From the NCBI GenBank assembly GCA_028277025.1, contig JAPYVG010000085.1:1-6399 (forward strand): DNA of 6,399 nucleotides, read 5' to 3'. Shown piece after piece: positions 4,483 through 6,399 of the stretch. A program made the translations under genes and the position numbers. The number at the start of each line of letters is the position of its first letter. Position 1 is the stretch's first letter. The notes under the pieces are model-generated. The model had not been told where the DNA came from, searched no databases, and saw only the letters and a list, made by a program, of their open reading frames with translations. The stretch comes from Sulfolobaceae archaeon. Lineage in GTDB: Archaea; Thermoproteota; Thermoprotei_A; Sulfolobales; Sulfolobaceae.

Positions 4483-5086
4483 CGATTTGATCGAAAGGTA
4501 CCCCTTTTAAGTACTTACGTGCTAGATCAACTCTTTTTAACCACGATAATATCGAGGTGACATTTTTCGGGTTCTCTTTAACTGACGCGTCATCGTAATC
4601 AATAACGTAAACTCTGTCGCTAACTAAGACGTTCTTATATGGTCTCACCAATTCTCTATGCTCTATCTTCTTATCCTCGAGGATTTTAGCTGCTTCTAAG
4701 AGCTTTATGATCACTTCAACCTTCTCGTTGTGTTCTAAGTGCCTACCGGCAATGTAATCCATAACAATGAAGTTATTACCATAATAATATACTTTAGGAG
4801 CTACTGGGTAAGCCAACTCTTGAATCTTACCTTCGATTTTAAGGCTTTCTTTCGGTGAGTCAGCTCTCCTTATTTTCACTACCTTCCCTCCCCCTATATA
4901 GACGACAATTCCAGTCTTTCCCTTACCAATAATTCTGTACTTACCTAACTGAACGTCACCGAAAGAGTACACTTCAGTTATACCGTATTCTTTAAGCTCT
5001 ACCTCTATCCTCTCATCGTAAAAGGGGTAAATCATTTCCCTTACTTTAACCATGATGGCGTCTTTCTCAGGAAACGGTGTAACCAT
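4454..5086 (-). CDS. Predicted Ser/Thr protein kinase, archaeal COG2112-like (RIO/Bud32-type small kinase)
   Basis: A 210-residue small kinase. From ATG 5086: glycine loop GKGKTGIVV (54-62), ATP-binding lysine K71 in VVKIRR, a possible helix-C Glu near 85-90, hinge-like [12 protein letters not shown] (106-117), a catalytic-loop equivalent [13 protein letters not shown] (143-155) and metal-binding DYD (163-165). The usual HRD Asp is Glu145; N152 is kept. The short size and missing C-lobe helices fit the archaeal predicted-kinase group rather than Bud32 itself, whose sequence differs. It overlaps cca by 46 bp, so translation is probably coupled. The ATG at 5086 has AGGAGGTGA upstream but 10 nt away; ATG 5053 (residue 12) and ATG 5035 (residue 18, just after the cca stop) are possible alternative starts. 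Location suggests a role linked to tRNA 3'-end metabolism, but that is inference from the operon only. Confidence 0.7.
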   Translation of the reverse strand: MVTPFPEKDAIMVKVREMIYPFYDERIEVELKEYGITEVYSFGDVQLGKYRIIGKGKTGIVVYIGGGKVVKIRRADSPKESLKIEGKIQELAYPVAPKVYYYGNNFIVMDYIAGRHLEHNEKVEVIIKLLEAAKILEDKKIEHRELVRPYKNVLVSDRVYVIDYDDASVKENPKNVTSILSWLKRVDLARKYLKGVPFDQIVKELLEVFS

Positions 5087-6288
5087 GGATCGTCCTTCAC
5101 CTCCTTAAGGGTCTCGAATTCAAGCTTGAACTTGTACTTGAACGAGATAATCCTTTTGAGTATCTCAAAAACATCGTACTCCTTCCTTTCCTTTACAGAG
5201 TAAAGCCTACCGTCCTTACCTACCCATACGTTTTCGTTCATTTTGATGAACTTGTCCACACTCTCTTGTTGATAGTAATAAGGACCTACGTTTAAATAAT
5301 ACTTACCAATATCCTTACTCTCTAATTGGATTGCAATAGTCAACCTTTCCTCATTACCCCACGCATTTACATCAATTACCTTAAACCCTACACTCGTTAG
5401 TATATTCTTAATCTTTTCCACATTCTTCCAGACTTGCCCCCAGATAATATCCTCCACTACCCTCTCTTCAATAAGGACGTTGGCTAGTATGATGTCTCCC
5501 TTGATCTTATCGTATTTCAAGTCTTTGGGGAAGAAGTAGTCTACGGAAGGCTCTCTCAAGTAATACCTAGCCGCGATCGAGAACAGAGCTACTTTTTCTA
5601 ATGACACAGCCGAAGCGGCGTTTCTTTTCGGATCTACTGGGTCGGGAATCTGTAGTGGTTCCGTGAAATCTTTCGATGGCTCTATCAGGTGTATTTTTAT
5701 CGGTGGTTTAACCCACTTTGATGCGTGTTCTAGCACTTCCCTGAAACTCCCATATTTTATGACTAATAACTCTGATACGTAGCCGGAGAACCCTTGTACT
5801 TTTATTTCAGCGCCATAAGCTCCTATTCCTTTGAAAAACCTCTTCAGTAGCCTGACCTCATCTTTTCCCCTCTCGTCTAGATGTTCTAATACATATTTTG
5901 TATGGAACGGAGTCCTGTCTGCAGCTGTTATAGCCTCACTCCCAGAGTTTATTTTCAACGCTGGAACTATGTCAACTTCTATACCGTCAATGTAAAGCAT
6001 AAGGTAAGGGTGTTCAGCATATGCTATCGTGTATTTCATGTCCGAGAAACGCGAGATGATCTCCTTTATCGCCTTCTCTTTCAGGTAGTCTTTTCCTACC
6101 TCTTTAGGGAAGAACACAAACACGTCTAAGTCCGTGTCACCTTTGAGCCAAGTACCCTTTCTAAAGGAGCCCTCGGCTTCAGCTTCATAGCCCTTGAGTC
6201 TTTCTAAAACCTCTCCCAGTATCTTCTCTAGCCTTAGCTTTTCAGCCTCTTCTGGCTTTATAATCTTCAGTACTTCATCTTCTATCAA
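5041..6288 (-). CDS. cca: Archaeal class I CCA-adding enzyme (tRNA nucleotidyltransferase)
   Basis: Adds or repairs the 3'-terminal CCA of tRNAs from CTP and ATP without a nucleic-acid template; this is essential here because the window's tRNA gene does not encode CCA. The 415 residues are slightly shorter than the well-studied archaeal enzymes (about 440). The nucleotidyltransferase signature is [20 protein letters not shown], with G40-S41, catalytic D53 and D55, and the third carboxylate D106 in [20 protein letters not shown] (166-176) and [15 protein letters not shown] (214-228) are further family blocks in the central and body domains. The C-terminal tail domain ends [16 protein letters not shown]. 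The start is TTG 6288, inside the end of thpR (14-bp overlap), with only a weak GTGAAG upstream, so translational coupling is likely. Its 3' end overlaps the kinase gene. Confidence 0.95.
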   Translation of the reverse strand: MIEDEVLKIIKPEEAEKLRLEKILGEVLERLKGYEAEAEGSFRKGTWLKGDTDLDVFVFFPKEVGKDYLKEKAIKEIISRFSDMKYTIAYAEHPYLMLYIDGIEVDIVPALKINSGSEAITAADRTPFHTKYVLEHLDERGKDEVRLLKRFFKGIGAYGAEIKVQGFSGYVSELLVIKYGSFREVLEHASKWVKPPIKIHLIEPSKDFTEPLQIPDPVDPKRNAASAVSLEKVALFSIAARYYLREPSVDYFFPKDLKYDKIKGDIILANVLIEERVVEDIIWGQVWKNVEKIKNILTSVGFKVIDVNAWGNEERLTIAIQLESKDIGKYYLNVGPYYYQQESVDKFIKMNENVWVGKDGRLYSVKERKEYDVFEILKRIISFKYKFKLEFETLKEVKDDPWLHRFLRKTPSWLK

Positions 6289-6399
6289 CGCTCTTCACGC
6301 TATATAAAGGATCATAAATGGGACCTTTTGGAGTTAACGTACTTTTGAAGAGGGTGATCTCCTCCACGGTAATTTCTCCGAAATCTGTACTCGCATAAT
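6275..6399 (-). CDS. thpR: RNA 2',3'-cyclic phosphodiesterase / 2'-5' RNA ligase, C-terminal end only
   Basis: The last 40 codons of a gene entering from the right edge, ending at TGA 6277-6275. The sequence [20 protein letters not shown] followed by [10 protein letters not shown] matches the C-terminal strand of ThpR/LigT-family proteins, where the consensus is roughly v-ei-LfkS-Ltp-GPiYe. These proteins hydrolyse RNA 2',3'-cyclic phosphates or act as 2'-5' ligases in vitro. The catalytic HxT motifs lie outside the window. It overlaps the start of cca by 14 bp; thpR-cca pairs are common in archaea, which supports the call. Confidence 0.8.
   Translation of the reverse strand, partial: YASTDFGEITVEEITLFKSTLTPKGPIYDPLYSVKSVDRR

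Noticed and set aside
5902..6129. Plus-strand open frame of 75 codons
   Set aside because: It is fully antisense to the catalytic domain of the CCA-adding enzyme and shows no domain features.
1..6399. CRISPR array or insertion sequence
   Set aside because: No regularly spaced repeats, transposase-like frame or paired terminal inverted repeats were seen.

Overview
The window reads as a chromosomal segment of a crenarchaeon of the order Sulfolobales. The clues are an AT-rich genome, GGTGA-type Shine-Dalgarno sites, archaeal TATA boxes, an intron-containing archaeal tRNA, an archaeal class I CCA-adding enzyme, and SSV-type integrase fragments lodged at tRNA sequences. The species cannot be named from this sequence alone.

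The right part (about 4.27-6.4 kb) is conserved housekeeping DNA. On the minus strand, thpR (3' end only), cca and a predicted Ser/Thr kinase gene overlap head to tail and look like one RNA-metabolism operon. A small zinc-ribbon gene on the plus strand converges on the kinase gene and overlaps its 3' end. The zinc-ribbon gene has no usual start codon; a well-placed GGTGA points to an ATT start. An intron-containing tRNA-Pro(GGG) gene lies to its left on the minus strand.

The middle part (about 3.37-4.07 kb) is an integration scar. An intact N-terminal integrase fragment, int(N), runs into the 3' half of tRNA-Pro, the usual right end of an integrated SSV-type element. About 600 bp to the left is the opposite end type: a tRNA 3' half followed in frame by the start of an integrase C-terminal fragment, int(C). 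That tRNA half is from a tRNA-Glu(CTC), not tRNA-Pro. The two scars therefore cannot be the ends of one simple insertion, and imply at least two integration events plus deletion or rearrangement.

The left part (1-3.37 kb) is AT-rich accessory DNA rich in membrane proteins and decay. It holds the 5' end of a polytopic membrane protein (transporter-like) off the left edge, a short Cys-rich reading frame split by TGA just upstream of it, a decayed multi-pass membrane protein, an apparently intact M48-like membrane zinc protease with a good promoter and Shine-Dalgarno, a frameshifted small membrane protein, and a frameshifted HTH DNA-binding protein. Three of these genes can each be restored by one single-base change, so they are either young pseudogenes or indel errors in the sequence. 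The HTH gene has a palindromic TATA box and two 10-bp direct repeats upstream that could be its own operator.
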